The position numbers were made by a program, and so were the translations under genes. From Cantharellus purpuraceus (lineage: Eukaryota; Basidiomycota; Agaricomycetes; Cantharellales; Hydnaceae), in contig JALBUN010000009.1 in the NCBI GenBank assembly GCA_025174535.1, forward strand, positions 372,001 through 436,000: DNA of 64,000 bases, given 5' to 3'. The stretch's first letter is position 1; every line of letters begins with the position of its first letter. Under the pieces are notes generated by a model. That model saw nothing but the letters and a program-made list of their open reading frames with translations. It was not told the origin of the DNA and made no database searches. Positions 1-11,535 of this stretch are shown piece by piece.

Positions 1-3000
1 GGTTGGAACTGGGGAGCAGGAAGCCAGTCGCTTTTCCTGCTCTGAGAGCATTGACACCGTACACAACTCTGGAAATAGTCGTGCCGGTTCCCACAAGGGA
101 CCAACAGCGTGTCATGTTGCGAGTGACAGAATGTTGTCGTTGACGATCTTACATTGCGAGGGAAGTCTGCGAGGAGGATTGAATCAGAGATGGGCGGACA
201 TGAGACATATGCTGTCTTGCCGACTACTCACCGCAACATGCAGGTACTTCTCTAGCAGGCGACCTCAGATGCACACATGGCTCGGGTACTATTATGGATG
301 CGCGGTTGGGACTATGCGAGGGATCGTGAAGCCTGGCTTGGCGCCACAGCAAGTCCTGCCCTTGTTCAGACACGTGCTGGTGTTGAAGGGAATGTCCAGT
401 TGGATACCTATCCATGACATAAAGGTGACACTGTTCGAGTAGGGTCTCTGAAGGCCGGGAGGACGGTAGTTGTAGTTATGGATCCATTGATGGAATGAAG
501 CTAGGTCACGAACAAAGCTTGATGAATAGGATGTATCTGCGCCGAATGTCAATACATGGAATAAACAGCAACAGATGTGAGAACCGTTGGAATACGTTGC
601 AGGCCATGCAACCCGACCAGCCACGCAGCTCCGACTGATAAACTGGAAGGCTGGCAAGGCCACCCAGAGGCAACTACATAAGAGAGCTAGGTCAGTATGG
701 AATTGAGACCGACATGATCATCATGAAAGAGAGCTGGAACAGATTCTCACGAGTGTTGCACCAAACGTGAAGGAAGTTGCGAAGGACAAGGGTCGTACAT
801 GGGACGAGGGTTGTTTGCATTGGCTGTGCTTGCGACAGGTTTCGAGTCAGCTACTGCAAGGATATGCCCGTTGGGATCACTCACAAGGATGTGCTGGTAC
901 TACTCAACAAGGAGGCCACGGGATAGCGACCTGGTATGGCCCACACCTGGGAACAGGGTGGTAGAGCACGGGTCATGCTGCGGAGCTACATCAACAGTTC
1001 AGATCCACAGGGGGAACGCTGGTGTTGGCGAGGATGTCCTGCTGGGTGCCTGTCAGCGCCGCATGGATCACGCGAGGAAGTGCTCACCTGCGTGCGTTGG
1101 ATCTATGCTGACGCTACCAATGATGGTAAATGGCACACCTCTGAACGATCGGCCGTTCCTGTGCGGGAGTTGATGCAATGCTCTTGCATAAGAGTTCCAG
1201 TCAGCTCTGTTGCCATGACCCGCCATCCACAGCCGTGACTCACCGGTGCGGTGACCCAAAGGCAAACTATGAGCTAGGTCAGACGAATGGATAGGATACC
1301 CGTAAATGTTAAGGGGAAGGAAAATGCGAGGGGTGTCACGGGAGACACCTTAGAGGGAGCGTTGAGAAGGCAAGGGCGGAGGGTGAGGAGGTGCATGAGG
1401 GTGCTAGTGGTGGAGCCTCTGTGTCGAGACACTGACAGAAGGTTCGGGAGAGCTAGACAAGAAGGAAAATCGTATAAACGGAGATATAGAGTGGAAGGTT
1501 CACTGTCTAACCGTGCTTGTCCCCACGGGGATGGCACACTGTTGGACAGGAGGCAGATGAAGGTCGGGAAGGCTCGCATAGTGAGAGCGACGGGCGTGGG
1601 CACATCGGTGGTACTTGTGACTATACAGGGGTCTGAGACATACGCCTCCCTTAACGACTCGCCGCGATGTGGTGCAGTAGAGGAGACCACGCATTCACTC
1701 CGGGATCCCGTCCGAGTATGGGTCCACGATTGGAGACAGGATGTTGGGACATGCGAAGTCGTGGCTGCGGAGCCGCAGCAAGGGCCGGGATGCACAAAAA
1801 GTACGCTGGTAGTCTCTGTTACATGACAATCAGTGTTGCGTAGAGAAAATGGCTTAAAATACTCACGTTCTGACAGTGCTTGCTTGTGGTGATGTCTACG
1901 CCCTCGACGGCATTGAAGACAGGAATGCCAACGAAGGACAGAGTGGCGGGGGATTGACGTGCATGAGATTTCAGGTCGAATCTGCTGCCTTCACTCGCTA
2001 CTCACTCCCGTGACCCGCAGATGCAGCCAGGGGAAGGCGGCCGGAGAGGATGGGGATATCGATGGGACGCAGGGACAAAAACGACAGACTTGGGGGAAGA
2101 AATTCGAGGGGACGATCGAGAGAGGGCGTAGGAAGGCGGGGGGCCGTTGTGAGCTGGCGAGAATGATGGAGCTGGTGGTGGGCCTTGGTGGGCCTGGGTT
2201 TGCATCTGTGGGGTGTGTCGACACCAGGGGTATGAGAGAAGCGCCAGAGAGTCTGGTCCTTTGTTTAGAGCGGAGAAAAATCGATCTGGAAGCACCTGAA
2301 ACGACATCCATGATCGATGATCATTGTTGTCCAACATCGGTTGTGCATGTGAAGTAATACAATGCAGAGTATTGAAGACTGAATGGTCGGGCCATGAGCC
2401 GCTTCTCGGATGAATCATGTGCCGAGCAAACAAGACTCTTTGAAAGCAAATTTCTGCAGAATTAACTGCTTATGGCACAAAGGCTGATAATAGGCTGACA
2501 GATCACGCGTGTGTCCTGGGAATCAACAATAGATCTGAGGTGATAACAGAGAACATGTGGGGTTCAGAACTTGGTTCGGCTGCACCTTCAGGGTCGGCTG
2601 CGAAGCGCACTGCGAGGTAGAGCTGTCAGCTCGAGATATCAATCTTGTCAAGAACTTCTAATGCCACTGATATTGTGGGAACCCCTCTCCATGAGTCTCC
2701 ACCTATTCTGACCCCAATATCGCGTCCAAAGAGGCGATGCTCCTGTCCACGACAACCGCCTCGGAACGTTTCCCGGTTCATCACAACAATGGGACCCTGG
2801 ATTTCTCTCTTACATGAGGAGAGGACTCGCTTCTCTGGGGGGTTCAGCTGCGAAGAGCGTCGGAAAGGCATTCGTGTGAAAGTGTTCCGCCTGACATTCA
2901 GGGTCGGGTTACTTGTCAGTCTCAAGGATACACAGACACAAATGGGATACCATGTTAGTTACACCCTTTAGGAGCACTTCTGACGCTGTGACCCCCTACT

Positions 3001-3601
3001 GTGGCCATCTGAACGCGTGTTCACTAGAAAGTGGAGGGGATGTGCCACACCCTGATGTCACATTCAATTGTTCTCGATTGAGTTTGTGCCTAGATATGGA
3101 TATTGTGAATTTGTCATTGAATATCTGGTGTTGCCTTCATTCAGGTCGTGCCTTTGAGGCTCGAGTACCCCAATCGGGTCCTGATGAATGCTCAAGCTTT
3201 GAAACTCCGCCTTGTGGCGTCTCCGCGGAGTTTGGAACAGGACGGTTTGTTGAAGATTTGTGTGGTTGGTTGTGTCAGCAGATTCCTGCAGTACTTATAT
3301 CTCGCATTTCTCCTCGCTCCTTCCCCTTGCATGTCTGCCATGTTTTACTCTCTCTCCACCATTGTCGCTCAACATGAATATCCTCCTACTGTTTCCCATT
3401 CATTATAGGCAGATTTGTCTTCGGTGGCGTCTTATTGTCTGCTAGTCGCCATGTCTCTATCTACGGACGCCTCCATGCATCACTGCCCGTCCAAGCCACT
3501 ACTAATGAGTAGACGCATGCCCACCAGCACCAGCCGTGCGTCTATATCTTGCACACTATCTTCCTATTATTGATGCCATGTTTCTTTCTGTAGTTGATGA
3601 A
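1..3601. repeat. Long dispersed repeat, copy 1 (truncated by window start)
   Basis: This stretch is repeated, with roughly 85-95% identity by eye, at 5491-8959. Shared landmarks are positions 1-62 against 5491-5551, 77-1418 against about 6164-7473, 2186-2400 against 7474-7690, 2590-3330 against 7870-8610, and the shared end 3592-3601 against 8951-8959. Copy 1 has about 767 bp (1419-2185) that copy 2 lacks. No open frame is conserved between the copies beyond short shadows, and I recognise no transposase or reverse transcriptase. It behaves like a non-autonomous or degraded transposable element. The true left end lies outside the window. Confidence 0.75.
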
Positions 3602-3832
3602 GTGGAGCAGTCAGGAGCTATGGGAATTGTTTCTGTACTAGTATCCGTCGGTTCACTTCTGTCTGCGGGGCGTTGCACTCTTTCACCCACTGTTCCTCTA
3701 AGATCATTGACCATATGCCATGAACAGGGAGAGTCCCCTTCCCTGCTGGATAGGCATGACGGTCTTTGGAAATGCGCACTTGATGCGACTCGGTCTATAC
3801 TAGGTGAGATAACTTTATATAACTTGACGTAT

Positions 3833-4650
3833 ACATCGCTCCCACATATGATGTTACAGTGAGATATATCCCATCTTCGCACTACCACGTTTCTCACCGT
3901 TGTTTGGATGCTGCCTCTATGATGGAGCGGGCACGAAGGCAGGACTAGAAAACTCACGGTTTTGAAGCAAACAGTGCCTATTCGCATCTGCCTTCCGCCG
4001 AAACGCCGCGCCGCTGTGCGCAGATGTACAGACTCACGGAAGTTCCATGTGAGTAATCAGACAAGGAAGCAGGAGCACTGGAACGAGTCTCCAGCCCGTA
4101 GTGTCCCCGTTTGACGTGCACCCGAGCATTCTCCCCTATCTTTTGCATTGTTATCCCGCACTGCAAACATACACATGTGGTTCCCATATGCTGTAGATGG
4201 GCGTCCGCTGTTTCATTTCTGACACGGTTTGCATTAATAGTGCAAGTCCAAACCGCGTCAGAAACGAAACAGCGGACGCCCATCTGCAGCATATGGGAAG
4301 AACCACATGTGTATGTTTGCAGTGCGGGATAACAATGCATAAGACCAGGGATAATGCTCAGGTGCACGTCGAATGGGAACACTACGGGCTGGAGACTCGT
4401 TTCAGTGCTCCTGCTTCCTTGTCTGATTACTCACATGGAACTTCCGTGAGTCTGTACATCCGCACACAGCGGCGCGGTGTTTCGGCGGAAGGCAGATGCG
4501 AATAGGCACTGTTTGCTTCAAAACCGTGAGTTTTCTAGTCCTGCCTTCGTGCCCGCTCCATCATAGAGGCAGCATCCAAACAACGGTGAGAAACGTGGTA
4601 GTGCGAAGATGGGATATATCTCACTGTAACATCATATGTGGGAGCGATGT
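3833..4650. repeat. 818-bp near-perfect palindrome (foldback element)
   Basis: Two arms of about 400 bp, 3833-4237 and 4245-4650, are reverse complements with only scattered mismatches and a few small indels. They meet in a short AT-rich loop around 4233-4250. The outer ends both read ACATCGCTCC inward. The flanks are CGTAT (3828-3832) on the left and CGTAA (4651-4655) on the right, a possible 4-5 bp target duplication. Each arm can be read as the same short frame in opposite directions, a consequence of the symmetry and not evidence of a gene. A foldback or MITE-type insertion, or a head-to-head duplication, would both give this structure. Confidence 0.85.
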
Positions 4651-4667
4651 CGTAATGGTCCATATGG

Positions 4668-4784
4668 CCTCGTGGAGGGTGGGGACTTTTGGCACATCGC
4701 TACACGGGAAGGTCGAATGAGTATTAGCAATGTCAATGTCAATACTCATTCGACATGTGTGGAAAGTTTTGATTCTCCACGAGG
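4668..4784. repeat. Nested hairpin beside the palindrome
   Basis: The inner stem is a 14-bp perfect inverted repeat, 4712-4725 paired with 4741-4754, around a 15-nt loop that itself contains a doubled AATGTC. An outer stem pairs CCTCGTGGAG (4668-4677) with CTCCACGAGG (4775-4784). It starts only 18 bp beyond the large palindrome and may belong to the same element. Confidence 0.7.
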
Positions 4785-4816
4785 ATATGCTTTGGGGGAG
4801 CACAGTCTGTTGCTTA

Positions 4817-4935
4817 CGCGACTCTACATTCAAGACCATCCATTGGTTGTTTCTTTTTTTTTTGGTATCTTGTAGGATAACTCTTTGTGTAATATTAGCC
4901 ATACCCAATTCTATACTTCACCGCTTTGCTCTCTA
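4817..4935. repeat. Short dispersed repeat B, copy 1
   Basis: This segment resembles 11408-11535. It begins with CGACTCTACATTCAAGACCA here and CGACTCTACATTCAACACCA there, and both continue through a pyrimidine tract, a GGTATCTT block and an AGCCATAC block. A weaker match to its start occurs near 19681. Function is unknown; it could be the end of a small mobile element. Confidence 0.55.
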
Positions 4936-5490
4936 TTCATCCTGTTTCCATCTCCAGAGTAATATATGGTATGCTATTCGGCACATTAGCGTGCTTTTCG
5001 TATTCTATCTCTCGAGTCCCCCAGGATGGTCGTTGGTCGTTTGACTGTGAGGCATGCATACACTGAGGTTGGAGCTTAGCTAGAAAGGAACTGTGCGAAC
5101 AACGCGTTGGGAGTAGGTAGCACTCGTCTAATCGAGAGCCCGCGCCTGTTCTTAACTAGAACACCACCTTGACCGTCTTGTACTGTCCTGCATTCGCTCA
5201 ATGTTGGTTACACGGAGAAGGGGTGTATAATTTCACAAGCAGTATATGGTGAATGGCAGCAACGGTGGCACATATAGAAGCGAGATGAAACAGGCTAGCA
5301 TCTGGCTGCAGGGGATAGGGGTCTAAATAGTAACCAAACAGGGTTGCATGGTTTTTTTTCAGAACTGACGAGCTGCCATGTGCGACATAGTGATACTACG
5401 ACATACAATGGTGAAAATAATATGTCGCTGTACTTCCATAGCAAATCCAGCTCGAATATTTACGGGGGCTGGAAACAGGTTGGAAGCAGG
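4936..5490. other. Intergenic spacer without a recognisable gene
   Basis: Only short, unconvincing open frames are present. A 3' border of repeat B and the left border of repeat A copy 2 bound this stretch. I see no other structure. Confidence 0.4.
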
Positions 5491-8400
5491 TTGGAACTGG
5501 GGGGCAGGAAGTCAGTCGCTTTTCCCGTCCTGAGAGCATTGACACCGTACATGTTGAAGGGTGTGATCGTCAGATGAGATTTATCTGATGAGTTGATAGA
5601 TCGTCGTGTAGATAATCGAGTCTAATAGCAATGTTTGACGGTAGAGCGTAGTAGTCCAATTTTCAATTGGTTTCATGAATAAGCAAGAGAGTGAGTTGAA
5701 GGAATATACAATTCAGATTTGCTAGGGAACTACATATCTACGGTAAGCGTGTTTATGCAAATGAAGGCGAACATGTCATCCGGATCATACATCGGGGTGT
5801 TAGGATCACATGTATACGGATAGGAGAGAAAATCGACCATGTGAGTGAAGAATTAGTGAATGGGGAGGTACAAAATGGGGATCGGATGTGATTAACAAGT
5901 GATCTACAGTAACGAGACATGGAGGGGGTTTGAGTCAATTGAGTGATAAATAGAAGATTAGATCGAAATACTCGTTACAAATATAAAAGCTAAGCATATA
6001 CACTCATTACTCCTGAATGTACTCGGTTATTGATTAAATGGACAGGTGTTCGTGTGTGGGACAGTAACATGACAGTGTATCATGTCTGATGTTCGGATGG
6101 AGCTCAGTGACTGATTGTGAGGTACGATGGAAATACGATATTGATGTTTCATAACAGTGCACACCTCTGAAAATAGTCGTGCCGGTTCCCACAAGGGACC
6201 AACAGCGTGTCATGTTGCGAGAGGGATTGAATCAGAGATGGGGTGGACATGAGACATATGCTGTCTTGCTGACTACTCACCGCAACATGCAGGTACTTCT
6301 CTAGCAGGCGACCACAGATGCACATATGGCTTGGATGCTATTATGGATGCGCGGTTGGGACTGTGCAAGAGATCGTGCAGACTGGCTTGGCGCCACAGCA
6401 AGTCCTGCCCTTGTTCAGACACGTGCTGGTGTTGAAGGGAATGTCCAGTTGGATGCCTATCCATGACATAAAGGTGACACTGTTCGAGTATGGTTTCTGA
6501 AGGCCGGGAGGACGGTAGTTGTAGTTGTGGATCCATTCATGGAATGAAGCTAGGTCACGAACAAAGCTTGATGAATAGGATGTATCTACGCCGAATGTCA
6601 ATGCACGGAATAAACAGCAACAGATATGAGAACTGTTGGAATACGTTGCAGGCCATGCAAGGGTCTGGACCTGCTCGCCAACAGCCACGCAGCTCCGACT
6701 GATAAACTGGAAGGCTGGCAAGGCCACCCAGAGGCAACTAGGAGCTAAGTCAGTATGGAATTGAGATCGACATGATCATCATGAAAGAGAGCTGGAACAG
6801 ATTCTCACGGGCGCTGCACCAAAGGTGAAGGAAGTTGCGAAGGACAAGGAGGATACATGGGACGAGGGTTGTTTGCATTGGCTGTGCTTGCGACAGGTTT
6901 CGAGTCAGCTAGTGCAAGGATATTCCCGTTGGGATCACTCACAAGGATGTGCTGGTACTACTCAACAAGGAGGCCACGGGATAGCGACCTGGTATGGCCC
7001 ACACCTGGGAACAGGGTGGTAGAGCACGGGTCATGCTGCGGAGCTACATCAACAGCGGGATCCATAAGGGGAACGCTAGTGTTGGCGAGGATGTCCTGCT
7101 GGGTGCCTGTCAGCGCCGAATGGATCACGCGAGGAAGTGCTTGCCCGCGTGCGTTGTGTCGATGCTGACGCTACCAATGATGGTATATGGCACACCTCTG
7201 AACTACCGGCTGTTCCTGTGCGGGAGTTGATGCAATGCTCTTGCATAAGAGTTCCAGTCAGCTCTGTTGCCCTCACCCGCCATTTACAGCTGTGACTCAC
7301 CGGTGCAGCGACCCACAGGCAGACTATGAGCTGGGTCAGACGAATGGATAGGATATCCGCAAAGATTAAGGGGAAGGAAATGCGAGGGGTGTCCTGGGAG
7401 ACGCCTTAGAGTCGGCGTTGAGAAGGCAAGGGCGGAGGGTGAGGAGGTGCATGAGGGTGCTAGTGGTGGAGCCTGGGTGGGCCTGGGCTTGCGTCTGCGG
7501 GGTATGTCCGGGAAAAAAGATCTGAGCGAGGCGCCAGAGACCCCAATCCTTTGTTTAGAACAGAGAATATTCGACCTGGAAGCGCCTAAAGTGCCGACTT
7601 CATATAATCGATGATTGTTGGTGTCGAACATTGGCTGTAAGTGGCTAGACTGCACGTGAATTCAATATCGAACCGTCCGTGTATCGGATGAATCATATAC
7701 CGAAACAATAGAACTCTTTGAAACAAATTTTCACAAAAGATTGACAGGATCTCCTGCTTATGGAAAAAGGCTAAAATTGGGTTTCAAACGTGCGATACAC
7801 ATCGACTACAGATCTTGGGCGATAAAGGAGAACCCGTGGGAGCCACAGCGTGTGTCACTTGCGCCCTGAGGGTCGGTTGCGAAGCGCGCTATGGGACAGA
7901 GCTATCAGCTCGACATATCAATAATATCACGTACAACAAATATATTCCCCCACGCGTCTTTACGCCATTAATCGGGATTCTGATGCCCCATGACATTATC
8001 CCTTCGAAAAAGGCAATATTCTTGCTCATGGACAGCAACCTCGGGCATTCTCCAAGCACCATCCCAGATACAGACCTATTAGGTGAGTACAAGGGCAGAC
8101 CCCCAGGAGAATTCAGCTTGCGAAGAATGTCGGCAAAGCAACGTTCGTGTGGATGTGGATAGTCATGTTTGAGATTCAGGCTCAGGGTAGTCACAGGGTT
8201 GATGGATACATGCACAATGTACATACCATATCTGTCACACTCATTTATGCACTTATATCGATGTCGTGGACCCCATCGGTGGTATCCGAGGCATGACCAC
8301 TGGAAAGTGGGAGTCAACTGGCGTGCCACAGGGCGAAATAAATTGTTCCCAGTAGATCCAGTTGCAGTTCTCACGCAGATGGATTTGTCCTTGAGAATTT

Positions 8401-8959
8401 GTGGTGCTGCCGAGAGTGAATTATTTCGTCCCAATCGTGCCCTCGAGCCTCGAGATATCGTCGCTATCCGAATCGGGAACTGATGAGTATTGAAACTCCG
8501 TGGCGCTTAGTGGCGTCCGCGGTGTTTAGCTATGTAGGTGGAATAGCCATTAGCTTGGGGCATTTATATGGATGGCTGTGTCAGCAGGTTCCACGCAGTA
8601 TTTATACCCCGTCTGTCCCTTGTTTCCACCCCCCCAACTTCTACCTTTCCCGCTCCACTGGTATGCCATGGCTTCCCAGTTTTGCGTTGTAGGCGTTATT
8701 GTCGTATCTCACCACAGATATATTGCCACCTCTTCCTATCCACATATTTTATTGGTAGCGACGTTGTCTTCTGCGATGTTCCCCTTCCTCATCGTCACCT
8801 TCATATATGTATCTGCGGATGTGACTATGTCTGACTCTGCATTCAAGCCACTCCCATGGAGTGGACGTACAGTTACTACCAGTGTGCCGAGTATGTGCTC
8901 TCTCTCTCTCCTTTGTTGTTTGTATTTTTAATGCCGCGCTTTCCTCCTGCAGTTGATGA
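5491..8959. repeat. Long dispersed repeat, copy 2 (interrupted by a solo LTR)
   Basis: This is the second copy of the repeat at 1-3601, in direct orientation. It opens with the same ~60 bp as position 1, is split at 5552 by a 605-bp LTR-like insertion, and resumes at about 6162. It lacks the segment corresponding to 1419-2185; the join at about 7473 sits at a short similarity (GTGGTGGAGCCT in copy 2, GGTGGTGGGCCTT in copy 1), as expected for a deletion between short direct repeats. No conserved protein frame was found. Confidence 0.75.
5552..6156. mobile_element. Solo LTR inserted in repeat A copy 2
   Basis: Comparison with copy 1 shows a clean 605-bp insertion. It begins TGTTGAAGG and ends CATAACA, so it has the TG...CA ends of retrotransposon LTRs, with the short terminal inverted repeat TGTT/AACA. 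It is flanked by GTACA (5547-5551) and GTGCA (6157-6161), a 5-bp target duplication with one mismatch. The uninterrupted target (GTACA then CAACTCTGG) is seen at 52-66 in copy 1. No internal gag-pol sequence is present, so this is most simply a solo LTR left by recombination of a Copia- or Gypsy-type element. Confidence 0.75.
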
Positions 8960-8994
8960 ACGGCACCCGGTACAGAGCGTACTCTTGAACTTAA

Positions 8995-11070
8995 TCAACA
9001 TCACCCACCTCGACCGACAATGACCAGCGAGCAGCTCCTTTAAGGTCTTGTAGCTGCATGAGGCATTCTCCAAAATGGCCGTACCCTCGGCCGATTCGAA
9101 TGCACCAACCGCCCCCACTGCACCGGGGCCCGCATTCATGAAGGAGCCATTGTCGATTCTGATACCGAGGCCCTCGTCAAAGCTCCTGGCTATCGAAAAT
9201 CTCGCCCGTGCCGTAAATGTAGAACATGTGGTTGTTTATGGTATCCCCCGAGAACAAAACTGACATTTCGTTGGGATTCCACATTGACTGCTACACGGGA
9301 GGGGGGTTTTCACCGGGTTGGGTTTTCACCGGGTTGGGTTCATGTCAGATGGCCAGATCGTCGTCCACCTCCCTGAAATGGACCCAAAGGACGTTCAGGT
9401 GAGTTTCTTGTCTCCCACGTTTTTGACACGGAAATAATCTTGTCGCGCCTCTCTATTAGTGCCTTGATCTCAGCCTCGTAAGCGTAAGACCATGGTCCCA
9501 GCATGAATGACTGCATGGCCTGAGGATCGAACATGACAGGTTCGAAAATGCGGCCCCATATAGGGGAATAGTTGGGAGGCTTGTTGTCACGGGTGTAGAA
9601 TGGATGATTTGCTGCCGTAGCCCAACGTCATGTCCCAATCTGTCGCGTCTCCACGCACTGCAAGTCGCAATGGTCTCAATAGCCTTGATGCTCCAGCCAG
9701 TTGTGGGTTTATCGCGTCCTTGCATGTCTGTCGCGGCGATTCCGCTCCACGCTATATTCACAACAATCAACGCCTTGCTGAGACGGTTGTTCATCTGCTC
9801 TGAACTATGCATCCTTGCTATCTGTCGCCTTCTGACCAGTGGATGTCATCTGGCTCGTCACACCTCCGTGTTCCGTGACCATCACCCCGCGGCTGGTCGC
9901 TCCACAACTCCATTAAGTGCATATTGCAGAGCAGAGTGGTATAGCAGCCTCCAACACACGACATGCAACTGCGCGTACATCCACCTCTTATTTGAATGCC
10001 TCCCTTCGCAGTACCTTGACTCCCTATGTCCATTCAAGTTCACCTCTGTCAGGCTTGGAGGGCTGCCCCACCGATAGGTTGGAACGCATAGCACTTGCTC
10101 TCGTTGATGAAAACTCGGCCGGTCCACCCACAGACTTGCCTCCATTGTTGTGCACGTCAAATACCATACATTCCAAGATATGTGTGCAAAATAACCCTTC
10201 TCTATACTCCAACATTTTGAATCAAAGTTTGATGCTTGGCCGGCGGTGCGCAGACTCGGGGCAGGTTGCAGGGCTGCTAGAGCGAAGGCAAATGAGCTGA
10301 TGGAGCGGTTCATAACCTTGAAACGGTTCAAATTCATCCCATTTCCTCAATTCACGGCAGCCACAACAGTTCGTGACGATATGTGGTTTGTTTACGTGCT
10401 GTTCTTGTAAGACAACTCCAAGGTCAGGAGCTTGTCTGGCGTCGGATCGTGGCAGTTGAATATTCGAATCTGGGATGATCATAACAGAATGCACCGGATA
10501 AAGAACGACATCCTTCATGTGCGTGGGCCCAGGACGAGAGTGCAGGGCAAGAATGTGGGTAATGCCTGTGTGGGCATTACCTGGAAAGATTTCCAACTCA
10601 CGCGGCAAATCTCCGGTTGTGGGCAAACCAATACCGCACTCATTTCTGGCGGCCAGAAAACTGGCGCACTAACTGTTGGCTGAGTATCTATAAGAGATAT
10701 CAGGGATGGGGCCACTCACCTCAGCCCAAGTTGTCTCCTTGCCTCGGAAGACTCGATGGGCGCCGTCCTCAAAGTAGGATGGATGGCAGGCGCATCTAGA
10801 GAGACGTCAAGGAAAAGATGACGCTCGGTTATCTTGATATGGTATGGTTCGTCATCGTCGTCGGTTGTCATCTCGACCTTTATGGGCAACTTGTCTGTTA
10901 CGCTGGCATGAACAAGCTCGCATCTGAATATATCAACCCAGGGGGTCCATTTCACCGTGGGACCGAGCAGAACGACGGTTGGAAAATTGACAATGAGGTC
11001 AATGCCTTGGTGGGATGGCTGTTTTGGTTCACGGATAAAGGTGCTTTCGAATTCTCATCCTTAGTTAATG
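8995..11070 (-). pseudogene. Decayed multi-exon gene of unknown family
   Basis: Several stretches on the minus strand read as real protein but not in one continuous frame. An exon at about 11060-10716 (hydrophobic beta-rich text with KWTPWVDIF and TTDDDDEPYHIKI) ends at a good donor, GTGAGT. The next exon begins after an intron of about 36 bp (10680-10715). A later block, 9810-9600, contains NNRLSKALIVVNIAWSG and then WDMTLGYGS. A frame change near 9600 is needed to reach YSPIWGRIFEPVMFDPQAM and AYEAEIKALIERRDKI (9595-9430). The C-terminal part (9263-8995) again needs a frame change between TGEIFDSQEL and GLGIRIDNGSFMNAG. I do not recognise the family. The pattern of intact segments with frameshifts says a formerly functional gene is degrading next to repeats. 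Confidence 0.5.
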
Positions 11071-11095
11071 AAACTCATTGCTAATTTCAGAGCGT

Positions 11096-11276
11096 ATGGC
11101 AACTGAGACTGCAGAGGAGCGGCAGCGTTTGCTGAACAGCCTTGCTCACCTCTATATAGGGTCGTTCAAGGTAATTGGCTTGCTTCCTATCGCACTCCTT
11201 TTGTCTAAAACTCTCCTAGTACACCTCGACACACGCTCCAATCACTTCCTTCTTTGACAATGTGCGGTTGGAGTGA
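11096..11276 (+). CDS. Possible tiny spliced ORF, 43 residues
   Basis: Exon 11096-11170 (25 codons, ATG start) ends at a GTAATT donor. An acceptor TAG at 11217-11219 lets the frame continue in phase for 18 further codons to TGA at 11274-11276. The product would be a hydrophilic peptide starting MATETAEERQRLLNSLAH. A CAG immediately upstream (11088-11090) means the first exon could instead be internal to a larger, decayed gene. No family is recognised, and this may be chance. Confidence 0.2.
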
Positions 11277-11407
11277 TAGAAGGTGACATCGGATTGATTC
11301 AGATGCCGGGTCGGAATGGCGTCGCATGTTGAGCTGTGTCCGGGTAGTGTAGTAGGATTATCTCTGGTTTTACGTCGAATACGTCGACCGCTTGTTTGTT
11401 GCATGAT

Positions 11408-11535
11408 CGCGACTCTACATTCAACACCATATCATTGGTGGTTTCGTCTTTTCCTTGGTATCTTTAAGGGCAACACATTGTACTACATACACACACATAT
11501 ATATATATAGCCATACTCCATCCTTCCTGATCTTC
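11408..11535. repeat. Short dispersed repeat B, copy 2, with a TA/CA microsatellite
   Basis: This segment is similar to 4817-4935 (same start, GGTATCTT and AGCCATAC blocks). Here the middle carries a simple ACACACAC-TATATATA run at about 11487-11509. Confidence 0.55.

Noticed and set aside
4197..4720. Mirrored ORFs in the palindrome arms that read the same protein in opposite directions
   Set aside because: Identity follows from the inverted repeat itself. The frames have no recognisable domain and run into the loop.
10818..11084. Plus ORF with GWLFWFTDKGAFEF text
   Set aside because: The opposite strand reads a more convincing exon with a good donor and continuing exons, so this was treated as a shadow.
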